A stretch of 64,000 nucleotides of DNA, from the NCBI GenBank assembly GCA_951812665.1, contig CATOST010000028.1:19848-83847 (forward strand), written 5' to 3'. Below the pieces are notes generated by a model that did not search any database, was not told the DNA's origin, and saw nothing but the letters and a program-made list of their open reading frames with translations. A program made the translations under genes and the position numbers. Source of the DNA: an uncultured Acidobacteriota bacterium. Lineage in GTDB: Bacteria > Acidobacteriota > UBA6911 > RPQK01 > JAJDTT01. Shown here one piece after another: positions 23,402-32,700 of this stretch; within the stretch, counting starts at the first letter, position 1, and each line of letters begins with the position of its first letter.

Positions 23402-23998
23402 ATGCACAATATGGCAACGTCGAGCGGTACTACGGTGAGCTTCACCAGTATGGCGGACGGCACCCGCGAGGACTATGAGCTGCTCGCGCACCATGAGGAG
23501 GAGTTTGCCGCCGGCACCGCCGACCGAGTGTTGGCGTATCTTCGCGAGTTGTCCGGTTCGCTCGCCGGCTACCAGGTCGATCGGCTGGAGCATTCTCTGC
23601 AGACCGCGACCCGCGCCTATCGCGACGACGCGGAAGAGGAGCTGGTGGTGGCGGCGCTCCTGCACGACATCGACGACATGCTGGCCCCGCACAGCCACGG
23701 CGAGCTGTCCGCGCTGCTGCTGCGCCCCTACGTGACCGAGCGAACATACTGGATCGTCCGGCACCACGGTCTGTTCCAGTACTACTACTACGCCCACCAC
23801 GTGGGCGGCGACCGCAATGCGCGCGACAAGTATCGCGACCATCCCTGGTATCGGGACGCCGTGGACTTCTGTCACCGCTGGGACCAGTGCGCGTTCGATC
23901 CCGATTACGAATCGCTGCCGCTGGAGTTCTTCGAGCCGATGGTGCGCCGGCTGTTCGCGCGCGAACCGTTCAGTCTGGCGCCGAGGGAGCATTCCTGA
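23402..23998 (+). CDS. HD-domain protein (PhnZ-like oxygenase or phosphohydrolase)
   Basis: A 198-residue all-helical HD protein: LEHSLQTATRA supplies the first His, LLHDIDDMLAP the HD pair, and WIVRHHGLFQYYYYAHH a further His cluster; CHRWDQCAFDP closes the site. The motif order and size resemble PhnZ-type diiron HD oxygenases as well as small HD hydrolases, and the sequence cannot decide between them. ATG 23402 has GGAGAG 8 nt upstream; the earlier in-frame start has none. It is divergent from the GcvT/DmdA-like gene, which fits a shared role in degrading a methylated amine, sulfonium or phosphonate compound. Confidence 0.8.
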   Translation: MHNMATSSGTTVSFTSMADGTREDYELLAHHEEEFAAGTADRVLAYLRELSGSLAGYQVDRLEHSLQTATRAYRDDAEEELVVAALLHDIDDMLAPHSHGELSALLLRPYVTERTYWIVRHHGLFQYYYYAHHVGGDRNARDKYRDHPWYRDAVDFCHRWDQCAFDPDYESLPLEFFEPMVRRLFAREPFSLAPREHS

Positions 23999-24038
23999 CC
24001 GTGGAGCACGAGGATTCTGGTGATGGGCTCCTGACCAA

Positions 24039-24830
24039 TCAGTGCCCGGCAATGACGTCCTGAAGCTGCTTGCCCTTTTCCTTCCAGAACGAGTAGAGGA
24101 TCCCCAGGTCGCCGCCGAGAATGAAATGGCGCACGCCCATGTCCAGGTAGGGGCGGGCGTCCTCGGGTGAATGGATCCCCACCTTCGGGTGAACCCCCAT
24201 CTTCAGGGAGGTTCGGATCACCCGGTTCCGGGCCGCGGTGATCTCGGGGTCGTCCCACTGGCCCGGCTTGCCGATGTTCAAGGAGAAATCGGCAGCGCCG
24301 AACTGGACCATGTCGATTCCCCCCACGTCCAGGATCGCCTCCAGGTTGTCCACCGCGGTCTTCTTCTCGATCATGAGGGCAACGACCGAGTTCTCCAGAA
24401 TACTCACGTATGCGTCCGGGCCGTCCAGGAAGTACCGGGCCACGCGCCGGTCTCCATAGCCCTGATGCCCCACCGATCCCGGGGTCTCGGGTTTCATGGC
24501 GGCGACGCATTGCCGGGCTTCCTCGGGAGTGCGGACATCGGCGAAGAGCACGTTCTGGATGCCGGCTCCGATGGCCCGGGCGGCCATGAAGGTCCTGGGC
24601 TCCTGGTCGATCTTGATCATGGCGGAGAGATGGGGGAACAATTCCGTGACGCGGGCGAAGTGGTCCATCCAATGCAGGTCGTAGGGGACGTACTCGGCCT
24701 CGAATTCCACGTAGTCGAAGGTTCCGGCGTGTCCCAGCATCTCCACCACGTCGGGTGAAGAGGTGTAGATGTTGGTGGACACCGTGGTCTCACCGGCGTC
24801 GAGCTTCTGGCGCAGTCGGTTGGGTTTCAT
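24039..24830 (-). CDS. HpcH/HpaI aldolase family protein
   Basis: A 263-residue class II pyruvate-type aldolase. NIYTSSPDVVEMLGHAGTFDYVEFEAEY carries the early acidic motif, MIKIDQEP and LMIEKKTAVDNLEAIL supply Arg/Glu-type ligands of the family, and DMVQFGAADFSLNIG the second metal-binding acid. The C-terminus is FWKEKGKQLQDVIAGH. AAGGAG sits 5 nt before the ATG. The family cleaves 2-keto-3-deoxy or citramalyl-type substrates. A broken second copy lies at 19990-20470 next to a mandelate-racemase relative, suggesting the two families once worked in sequence. Confidence 0.9.
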   Translation of the reverse strand: MKPNRLRQKLDAGETTVSTNIYTSSPDVVEMLGHAGTFDYVEFEAEYVPYDLHWMDHFARVTELFPHLSAMIKIDQEPRTFMAARAIGAGIQNVLFADVRTPEEARQCVAAMKPETPGSVGHQGYGDRRVARYFLDGPDAYVSILENSVVALMIEKKTAVDNLEAILDVGGIDMVQFGAADFSLNIGKPGQWDDPEITAARNRVIRTSLKMGVHPKVGIHSPEDARPYLDMGVRHFILGGDLGILYSFWKEKGKQLQDVIAGH

Positions 24831-24855
24831 TCAGACTCCTTTTCCGGGGGCAAGG

Positions 24856-25968
24856 ATGACAGAACAATCTGTCATTATGGTTCCCGCTCTCCAGCGAATT
24901 GGACAGAAACGGACCATGCCTTCCGAACCCCTCCGAGGCCGCGGCGCCGCCGAGAATCCCGCCAATCGTTTCGAGGCGATTCACTACGTTCCCGACCCGG
25001 AGGACCAAGAGACCCACCCGGATACCCGTCTCTACCGGGACACGAGCCGGACCATCCTGGCCCGGAACCAGAGCCCGGACGTCGGTTTCGAATTCAGCAT
25101 CAACCCCTACCGGGGCTGCGAGCATGGCTGCAGCTACTGTTACGCCCGCCCCTACCACGAATATTTGGGGCTCTCGGCGGGACTGGATTTCGAGACCCGG
25201 ATCCTGGTCAAGGAGGACGCCCCCCAGTTGCTGCGGCAGGAACTCCTGTCCCCCAAATGGGAACCGCAGACCATCGCCATCAGCGGCGTCACCGACGCCT
25301 ATCAGCCCGCGGAACGCCGATTGGGCATCACCCGGGCCTGTTTGGAGGTCCTGGTGGAGTTCGGCAACCCGGCGGCCGTCGTGACCAAGAACTACCTGGT
25401 GACCCGGGATGCCGACCTGCTCTCGGAACTGGCGGAGAAGGACGCGGCCTCGGTGAATCTTTCCATCACGACCCTGGACCCCAAGCTTCAGAGGTCGATG
25501 GAGCCTCGGGCCTCCACCCCGTCGGCACGGTTGGCGGCCGTTCGAGAACTCTCCGAGCAGGGAATTCCGGTCCGGGTAATGGTGGGTCCCGTCATCCCCG
25601 GTCTCACCGACCATGAGATTCCCTCGATTCTGAAGGCGGCCTCCGAGGCGGGGGCCATCGCGGCCGCCTACATCCTGCTGCGGCTCCCATACGGCGTGAA
25701 GGAAATCTTCGAGGCATGGCTGGAACGCTGCTACCCGGAAAGGAAGCAGCGGGTCCTGAACCGGGTCCGGGAAACACGGGAAGGAAGTCTCTACTCCTCC
25801 GAGTTTCACGACCGCATGAAGGGCACCGGCGTCTATGCCCGCCAGATCGGCGAGCTCTTTCAGGTCACCTGCCGCCGCCTGGGGCTGAATCGTAAGTCCA
25901 TGGCCCTTTCCACCGCTGCCTTTCGCCGCCCTGGAGAGCACCGCCAACTGGATCTGTTTCCCGGTTAG
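24856..25968 (+). CDS. PA0069-family radical SAM protein
   Basis: The 4Fe-4S motif CEHGCSYCYA (CxxxCxxC) follows FEFSINPYRG, and SGVTDAYQPAERRLGITRACLEV plus SVNLSITTLDPKLQRSMEPRA are diagnostic of the spore-photoproduct-lyase-like PA0069 group; the C-terminus QLDLF is also typical. Their reaction is unsettled. The start must lie after the divergent aldolase start at 24830; 24856 and 24916 are both possible and neither has a strong ribosome-binding site. A small inverted repeat (GACAG..CTGTC, 24858-24873) overlaps the first. Single gene. Confidence 0.9.
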   Translation: MTEQSVIMVPALQRIGQKRTMPSEPLRGRGAAENPANRFEAIHYVPDPEDQETHPDTRLYRDTSRTILARNQSPDVGFEFSINPYRGCEHGCSYCYARPYHEYLGLSAGLDFETRILVKEDAPQLLRQELLSPKWEPQTIAISGVTDAYQPAERRLGITRACLEVLVEFGNPAAVVTKNYLVTRDADLLSELAEKDAASVNLSITTLDPKLQRSMEPRASTPSARLAAVRELSEQGIPVRVMVGPVIPGLTDHEIPSILKAASEAGAIAAAYILLRLPYGVKEIFEAWLERCYPERKQRVLNRVRETREGSLYSSEFHDRMKGTGVYARQIGELFQVTCRRLGLNRKSMALSTAAFRRPGEHRQLDLFPG

Positions 25969-26034
25969 AACAAACCGACGTTGTGCCGTTCGGTTGAGAA
26001 ATCCGCACAATACAGAGGAGTGATCCTCACTTGG

Positions 26035-26466
26035 TCACGGCGTCATCACGACGATGCCTGGAAGATGGAAGCGCTCGAAATCGGAAACGTTGTAGGTAAG
26101 CATCCGGTTTGCGGATGCCTTCTGTGCACACCGCGCATGCAGTGCATCGTAGATCACACCGCTTGCGAGCCCCAGTTTGGCGACCTGCCGGAGTACGCTC
26201 TGGTAATCATCGACGGTTAGCTCAATCACCGCCAAGCGCTCCGCGAGGCTTTCCTGGACCAAAGCTCGTGCCTCGTCAGGCAGGACTCGCGTCGGCAACG
26301 GCAGGGCGGTCAGCGTCGCATAACACTCAGCCAACGCATGGGTCGAGCAGAACCCTTGGTGTTTCCCGCTGGTATACCGGTGAAGCGCGCCGAATGCGGC
26401 TTCGTGATTCCCAAGCTGATCGACCACTGCAGTGACCAGTACCGAGGTATCGAACAACGTGCGCAT
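26035..26466 (-). CDS. vapC: VapC-type PIN-domain ribonuclease toxin
   Basis: A 143-residue PIN domain: the first Asp is in LFDTSVLV, the Glu in THALAECYATLT, and the later acidic pair in VIYDALHARCA and NVSDFERF. VapC toxins cleave tRNA or rRNA when their antitoxin is degraded. The ATG overlaps the TGA of the upstream antitoxin gene by one base (TGATG), the normal coupling of such pairs. The second residue is Arg; an in-frame TTG one codon earlier is less likely. Confidence 0.9.
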   Translation of the reverse strand: MRTLFDTSVLVTAVVDQLGNHEAAFGALHRYTSGKHQGFCSTHALAECYATLTALPLPTRVLPDEARALVQESLAERLAVIELTVDDYQSVLRQVAKLGLASGVIYDALHARCAQKASANRMLTYNVSDFERFHLPGIVVMTP

Positions 26467-26735
26467 CAATCGGATTCCCTTGGTGGGGTGCGGCGACTGC
26501 GTGCGTCTCGTTCAGCACGGATGAACTCCGTGATGTCCAGGGTCGTTCGAGCGGTACCATGATGCACCAGGATTCCTTTCTTGCGAATCAGCGACGGTGC
26601 GGCGCCGATCTTGTGCAGCCTCAGGCCGTTCGCGGTGGCTTCGATCTCTAACTCCGTCCCGGCCACCAGATTGAAGCGATCACGCAACAACTTCGGCACG
26701 ACCACTCTTCCGGCCCTGTCAATGGTAATTATCAT
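26466..26735 (-). CDS. vapB: AbrB/MazE-type antitoxin
   Basis: The N-terminal swapped-hairpin DNA-binding motif IITIDRAGRVVVPKLLRDRF is followed by NLVAGTELEIEATANGLRLHK, the standard SpoVT-AbrB fold; the tail binds the toxin. With 89 residues it has the normal length. It is the first gene of the vapBC pair and should repress its own promoter. Confidence 0.9.
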   Translation of the reverse strand: MIITIDRAGRVVVPKLLRDRFNLVAGTELEIEATANGLRLHKIGAAPSLIRKKGILVHHGTARTTLDITEFIRAERDARSRRTPPRESD

Positions 26736-26770
26736 GGCATCATGGTATTAAAAATGGCACTTAGCGTCAA
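26728..26770 (-). promoter_or_regulatory. vapBC promoter with overlapping direct repeats
   Basis: On the minus strand TTGACG (26770-26765) and TACCAT (26747-26742) are 17 bp apart. The -10 and the start codon overlap two copies of CCATGAT (plus-strand ATCATGG, C, ATCATGG, 26731-26745), a likely operator for the antitoxin. Confidence 0.45.
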
Positions 26771-26796
26771 GGCGTCATGACAAGGAGGAGGAGAGT

Positions 26797-26816
26797 GGGG
26801 GACAAGAATGTCCCCC
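26797..26816. repeat. Family-B hairpin element
   Basis: GGGGGACA and TGTCCCCC form a perfect 8-bp stem around AGAA. It lies between the divergent vapB and cyclase genes, so here it is not at a gene end. Confidence 0.65.
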
Positions 26817-26883
26817 CTCCTACCGCTCATAGTAGACTGGACGCCGCCGATACCGGCTGATTCAAAAGAATGGGAGTACCAGC

Positions 26884-27939
26884 ATGAGCAAACAGCACAC
26901 CCTCCTCACCGCGTTGATCGGGCTCTTCGCGGCGGCCGTCATGGTCGCCGCCGTCATGCCGCCCTCGTCACACGCCAAGAAGTGGCAGGCGGGGAAGGGC
27001 TGGGGTTGGGTCTGGGGCAAGGACGACGAAGTGGGGGCGCTCAACGAGATGACAGACGCCTCCCGGCTCGCCGCACTGAAGCTGGTCCGGGAGGGGAAGG
27101 TCTTCGATCTGGGACTGAGCTACGACCGGACGTCCTACAAGTGGCCCGGCCACAGTCCGGGGGAGATCATCATGTTCCGGTCTCCCGACGGCGTGAAGAG
27201 CCAGCAGGACATTCCGGGGGTGATCCAGGACAACCCGTCGTTGACCGCCTGGCACAGTTGCGCGCTCTTCATCAACGACAACGTGGCCACCCAGATCGAC
27301 GGGCTGGGGCACGCCACCCAGGGGAAGGACAACCACTGGTACAACGGTTTCAAGGAGTCGGACGCCGCGGGCGATTGGGGCATCCGCAAGTGCGATGCCA
27401 CCACCATTCCTCCCATCGTGGCCCGCGGGGTCATGATCGACGTCGCCGCCTACAAGAGTGTGAAGGCGTTGTCCTCCAACTATGAGATCACTCCGGCGGA
27501 CCTTCAGGGTGCGCTCAAGAAGCAGGGAACCACTATCCGGTTCGGAGACGTGGTCCTGGTCCGCACCGGGACCACGCAATTCTGGGGGACGGCCGGATCG
27601 GACCACGAGACCGTCGACCGGCATGACTCGGCCGGCATCAACCTGGATTCGGCCCGCTGGCTGGTGGAGGAGAAGGGAGCCATGATGGTCGGCGGGGACA
27701 CGAGTGGCGTGGAGTACAAACCCACGGCAGAAGACAACAAGGCCTACCGCGAGAAGTACGGCTCCTTCATGCCGGTCCACAACTACCTGCTGATTGAGCA
27801 GGGAGTTCACATCGCGGAGTTTCACGTTCTGGAGGAGCTCTCGCGCGACCGCGTCTACGAGTTCACCTACGTCTGCACCGTGAACAAGATCCGGGGCACC
27901 GTGGCGGGGTTCGCCCTGCGCCCCATCGCCATCATCTGA
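26884..27939 (+). CDS. Secreted cyclase-family (kynurenine formamidase-like) hydrolase
   Basis: A signal peptide (LLTALIGLFAAAVMVAAVM..SHA) is followed by the PF04199 cyclase fold: DLGLSYDRTSYKWPGH, the metal-site region NVATQIDGLGHAT (in place of the common HxGTHxD), PIVARGVMIDVAAY, GDVVLVRTG and GGDTSGVEY..PVHNYLLIEQGV. The His of the first ligand motif is altered as in a subgroup of these proteins, so activity is less certain. GGGAG lies 7 nt before ATG. It is followed 25 nt later by a secreted propeller protein in the same direction, probably one transcript. Confidence 0.88.
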   Translation: MSKQHTLLTALIGLFAAAVMVAAVMPPSSHAKKWQAGKGWGWVWGKDDEVGALNEMTDASRLAALKLVREGKVFDLGLSYDRTSYKWPGHSPGEIIMFRSPDGVKSQQDIPGVIQDNPSLTAWHSCALFINDNVATQIDGLGHATQGKDNHWYNGFKESDAAGDWGIRKCDATTIPPIVARGVMIDVAAYKSVKALSSNYEITPADLQGALKKQGTTIRFGDVVLVRTGTTQFWGTAGSDHETVDRHDSAGINLDSARWLVEEKGAMMVGGDTSGVEYKPTAEDNKAYREKYGSFMPVHNYLLIEQGVHIAEFHVLEELSRDRVYEFTYVCTVNKIRGTVAGFALRPIAII

Positions 27940-27964
27940 GCCTTATCGGGACAAGGAGAAAGAA

Positions 27965-29542
27965 ATGAGACATCAAGGAACAACGTGGATCATCGGATGG
28001 GCTCTGATGCTGGCGGCCGGACCGGCCGCGTCCGGTGCGGGCGCGGGTCTCGCCGAAATCGGATCCCGGACCCAACTCTTCGTGGACGACTACATGATTC
28101 AGCACCTGTCCCACGCCCGTCAGGTGCTCAATCCGGCGCAGAAGCACCCGAACAATCCGCTTATCGCCTCCGACCGTCCGTGGGAGGGACACTACCTCGG
28201 GCTCAGCCGCGTCTACTACGACGAGGAAGAGGGCGTGTTCAAGATGTGGTACCGGAGCAACGATGGCTTCAAGGTCAAGAAAGGCGCCGACATCACCGAT
28301 TACAAGTGGACCGAGAAAGGCGTGGTCCGCGAGAAGGTCCATTCGGCGGAGAGCTACAGCTTCGAAGGCAACTCCAACGGCGAAGATTGGTTGACCTGTT
28401 TCGCCACCTCACGGGACGGTGTGATCTGGGAGAAGCCCAGTCTCGGGAAGGTGGAATTCAACGGCTCGACCCGCAACAACATCCTGCCCGAGGAGAGCCG
28501 GGTCCCCACCTTCCGCGACCCCAATGCCACCGACCCGGCCAAACGGTACGTCAACCTCGGCACCCGTCGCGGTCCCTCCGGAAAGCCGGGTTTCCTGCTG
28601 GAACTGTACCACTCGCCCGACGGGTTCAACTGGACGCCCTACGAGAACAACCCGGTCCTGGACACCTCTCCGGAGCCGGGACGTTGGGGACCCACCGTGT
28701 TCATGGGATGGGATCCCATCCGCAAGGTGTACGCTGCCCACATCGAGAGCTGCATCCACCGCGCGTGTCCGCTGGGGAAACGGCTCATCGGCCGGGCCGA
28801 GAGTCCCGACCTGATCAATTGGGGCCGAGACCAATTGATCGTCCTGCCCGACGAACTGGACCCGCCCGACACCGAGTTCTACGCCATGGCGTCGTTCGAC
28901 TACGACGGGATCTACCTGTCCATCATCGAGATCTTCCGGACCACCAACACCTGGCACTACCCCGAGTTGGCCATGAGCCGCGACGGACTCCACTACGAGC
29001 GCAACTACCGGGAGCCCTTCATCCGGCTGGGAGACTTCGGGGACTTCGACGAATCCACGGTCTACGTCTTTCAGGCCCCCATCGTCCACAAGGACAAGGT
29101 CCTGGTCTACTACTACGGCGGGAACTGGCGCGGCGCCGATGCGTTGCATGAAAAGGGGGACAAGGGCATCTTCGCCATCGGTCTGGCCACCGTGCCCCGG
29201 GACGGTTTCGTCTCGGTGGACGCCGGCAAGCTCCATCCCGGACGCCTGGTGACCCGGCCCTTCAGCTTCCAGGGAAACGGCCTCTACGTGACCATGGAGG
29301 CGGCCAAGCACAACTGGGGCTCCGGCGTTCCCGAGCTTCGGGTGGAGGTCCTGGACTCCAACCAGCGGCCGATTCCGGGATTTTTGCTGGAAGACTCCGA
29401 TCCGATCCGGACAAGCGGCCGGCACCGCATGACCTGGCAGGGAAGGAAAGACGTGGGTGGACTGGAGGGTACGGCCGTACAGCTCAGGTTCCACTTCAAG
29501 AACACCAAGCTCTTCTCGTTCCAGTTTCAGGCTGGCAGCTAG
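27965..29542 (+). CDS. Secreted glycoside-hydrolase-like five-bladed propeller protein
   Basis: Signal peptide, then SRTQLFVDDYMIQ, a phrase common in secreted proteins of Planctomycetes and Acidobacteria that adopt a GH32/43/68-like propeller. Repeating blade motifs (YLGLSRVYYDEEEGVFKMWYRS; CFATSRDGVIWEKP; LYHSPDGFNWTPYENNPV; AMSRDGLHYERN) carry the D-G-x-x-W turns of such folds. No validated active-site triad can be named. AAGGAG is 6 nt upstream of the ATG. Role in carbohydrate scavenging is an inference from fold. Confidence 0.8.
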   Translation: MRHQGTTWIIGWALMLAAGPAASGAGAGLAEIGSRTQLFVDDYMIQHLSHARQVLNPAQKHPNNPLIASDRPWEGHYLGLSRVYYDEEEGVFKMWYRSNDGFKVKKGADITDYKWTEKGVVREKVHSAESYSFEGNSNGEDWLTCFATSRDGVIWEKPSLGKVEFNGSTRNNILPEESRVPTFRDPNATDPAKRYVNLGTRRGPSGKPGFLLELYHSPDGFNWTPYENNPVLDTSPEPGRWGPTVFMGWDPIRKVYAAHIESCIHRACPLGKRLIGRAESPDLINWGRDQLIVLPDELDPPDTEFYAMASFDYDGIYLSIIEIFRTTNTWHYPELAMSRDGLHYERNYREPFIRLGDFGDFDESTVYVFQAPIVHKDKVLVYYYGGNWRGADALHEKGDKGIFAIGLATVPRDGFVSVDAGKLHPGRLVTRPFSFQGNGLYVTMEAAKHNWGSGVPELRVEVLDSNQRPIPGFLLEDSDPIRTSGRHRMTWQGRKDVGGLEGTAVQLRFHFKNTKLFSFQFQAGS

Positions 29543-29590
29543 GAGCTGCCGAGCGGCGGCTTTCTTGCCGTCGACGCCGGCCGGTTTTTC

Positions 29591-29727
29591 GTAGGGGCGA
29601 CCCTTCTGGTCGCCCGCCGCAAGCCGGCAAAGCTGCTCCGCCGGTGGTTCCTGGGCTCCTGGCAAAGGGCTTGGTGGCGGTTTCGCCTGCAGCGACGAAA
29701 GAGGGCGCCCACAAGGGGCGCCCCTAC
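29591..29727. repeat. Family-C MITE-like element
   Basis: 137 bp bounded by GTAGGGGCG (29591-29599) and its exact complement CGCCCCTAC (29719-29727). Inside are two further stems: GGGCGACC/GGTCGCCC (29595-29615) and GGGCGCCC/GGGCGCCC (29703-29723). It fills the space between two co-directional genes. A second, partial copy in reverse orientation lies at 37805-37834. Confidence 0.75.
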
Positions 29728-29761
29728 GGGTTTCTCTGACTCGGATGCCACGAACGGACGC

Positions 29762-32700
29762 ATGGCAAAGGACGCAAAGGCCGGTCTCAAGTTCCTGCTG
29801 ATCGCCCAATTCTTCGGGGCCTTCAATGACAACGCCTGGAAACTGATCGTCACTTTCCTGGCGATCAAGGCCTCCACGGCGCACCTGACGCCCGGAGGCC
29901 CCGAATACCAGTCCGCGGCGCAATTCCAGACCGCCATCGCCTTCTGCGTCCTGACCATTCCCCTCATGGTCTTCTCGCTCCCGGCGGGCCTCCTGGCCGA
30001 CCGGATCAGCAAGAGGTCCGTCATCGTTGCCATGAAGCTGGCGGAAGTCCTGCTCATGGGCAGCGCGGCACTCGCCCTCTACACGGCCCCCGGCACGACA
30101 CTGGCTCCGCTGGTGATTCTCGGGCTCATGGGCCTGCAGAGTGCCCTCTTCAGCCCCGCCAAGTACGGAATCCTCCCCGAGATGTTGCCCCACGACCGGC
30201 TCACGGCCGGGAATGCCCACCTGGAAACCTGGACCTTTCTGGCCATCATCCTGGGCACGGCCTCCGGCGGGCTGCTGCTGGACCTGTCGGGTGAAACAGC
30301 TTGGCTTGCGGCGGCGATCCTGGTTCCGGCGGCGGTGGTGGGGCTCCTCATCTCCTTGCAGCTTCCCAGGGTTCCGGCGGCCCGTTCCGAAGGAAACCTG
30401 GGAGAGACCATTCGCACGGCATGGAGAACCATCCGTCGAGAGCGCGTTCTGGGACTGGCTGTGGCCGGCTCGGTCGTCTACTGGACCATCGCGAGCCTTC
30501 TGGGTCAGGACATCCTGGTCTACGTCAAGTCTGTCTTGGGCCTTTCCGACACGCATGCAGGAATCCCTCTGGCTCTGTTCGGATTGGGAGTGGGCGGGGG
30601 CAGCTTGATCACCGCCCGGCTCTCCCGGGGCAAGGTCGAATACGGCGTGATCCCACTGGGCGCCATCTTGATGGCGGGGAACTGCGTGCTGATGGTCCTG
30701 GTCGTGCCTGGGTTCTACGGGCTGCTGGCCTTTTCCGCCGCCTTGGGCGTGGCCAGCGGCATGATCATCGTGCCGCTGAACTCCCTGCTCCAATGGCGGG
30801 CTCCCGACCAGCATCGGGGGGCCGTCATCGCGCTGGCCAACGTCTGGATCTTTGCCGGAATAACGGTGGGATCTCTGGGAGCGGCAGGCCTCGCCGCGCT
30901 AGGGCTCTCCCCGGTCTCCATCCTGCTGGTGGCGGCGTTGGCGCTCTTGGCGGGAATGTTCTGGGCCGTCTCCCTGCTTCCCGACGTGCTGCTGCGCCTG
31001 CTGCTGGTCCTGGCCACGCACTCCCTGTATCGGCTCCGGGCCGTGGGCCGGGAACACGTCCCGGAGAAGGGAGGAGCGCTGCTGGTCCCCAACCACGTCT
31101 CCTTCATCGATTTCGTCCTGCTGCTCGCCGTGATCGACCGTCCGATCCGATTTATCGTTCATCGAGAATACTATGACCGTTTCTACTTCAAGCCATTTAT
31201 GAAGTCTTTGGGGTGTATCCCCATCTCCTCCTCCGAGGGTCCGCGGCAGATTCTACGGGCCCTGAGGGATGCCGGGAGACTCCTGGACCAGGGGGAACTG
31301 GTCTGTATCTTCCCCGAGGGACAGATCAGCCGCACCGGCACCCTGCTGCCCTTCAACCGGGGTCTGGAGCGGATCGTCCGGAACCGGCAGGCGCCTATCA
31401 TTCCCGTCTACCTGGACCGGATTTGGGGCAGCATCTTCAGTTACGAGCGGAACCGGTTCGTCTTCAAGATTCCGCGGGAGATCCCCTATCAGGTCACGTT
31501 GGCTTTCGGATCTCCACTGCCTTCGAAGACGGACGTGAGTACGATTCGCCAGGCCGTCCAGGAGCTCTCCTGTGCCGCATGGAACCGCCGCCAGGACGGC
31601 GTTCGTCCCTTGCACCGGGCCATCGTCCGCAAGGCCAGGATCCGCCCTCTGGCTCTGGCCTACGCCGACGAGAGCCGGCCACGCCTGGTCCGCATCAAGG
31701 CCCTGACGGGGGCCGTGGCCCTGGCCCGGGCTCTCAAATCGGAATGGGCCGGCCAGGAGAGGGTCGGGATCCTCCTGCCGCCCACCGTTGCCGCAGCCTT
31801 GGTGAACCTGGCCGCGGCACTGGCCTGCCGGGTGACCGTCAATCTGAACTACACCGCAGGCCGCCACGGAATGGAATCGGCCGTCAGTCAATCGGGTCTC
31901 AGGACCGTCGTCACGAGCCGTACGTTTCTGCAGAAAGCAGAGCTGACCCCTCCCGAAAATGTCCGGCTCGTCTACCTGGAGGAACTGGCCGAAGGAATCG
32001 GCGCCGGACGACGGGTCACGAGCCTGTTGGCGGCCCTGCTTCTCCCCAGCCGCTGGTTGGAGAAGCTCTGCGGCGCCGTCCGGGTCCCCGGTCCCCACGA
32101 CGTCATGACCATCATCTTCAGCAGCGGCAGCACGGGAGAACCCAAGGGAGTGATGCTCACCCAGTTCAACCTGGATTCCAACATCGCGGCCATCGAACAG
32201 GTTCTCCGTACGAAACCGACAGACCGGGTTCTGGGCATCCTGCCCTTCTTTCATTCCTTCGGCTACGTGGTCTTCTGGTTCGCGGCCAAAAAGGGCCTGG
32301 CTCTACCCTTGCATCCCAATCCGCTGGACGGCCCGGCAGTAGGCCGGCTGGTAGAGCGTTACCGGGTGAGCATCATGATGGCCACGCCGACCTTTCTGCG
32401 AATCTACATGCGCCTTTGTTCGCCCGGCCAGCTCGGATCGGTGCGGCTGTTGTTGACCGGGGCGGAGAAGCTGCCGGAAAAGCTGGCCCTGGCTTTCGAA
32501 CAGCAGTTCGGCTTGCGGCCGCTGGAGGGTTACGGGACCACCGAATGCGCGCCGGTGATCTCCGTGGGCGTCCCCGACTACCGGGCACCCGGCTTCTTCC
32601 AGCCCGGCTCGCGGCCGGGTCACGTGGGGCAGCCGCTGCCGGGAGTGGCAGTGCGGGTGGTGGAACCGGACAGCTTCGAACCCCTGCCGGCAGGGACTCC

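Noticed and set aside
24858..24873. GACAG..CTGTC inverted repeat as an operator of the radical SAM gene
   Set aside because: Only 5-bp arms and overlapping a possible start codon; too weak to claim.
28409..30814. 801-codon minus-strand frame across the propeller and aas genes
   Set aside because: Spans the MITE-like element and two well-supported plus-strand genes; composition is Gln/Gly/Arg-rich without motifs.
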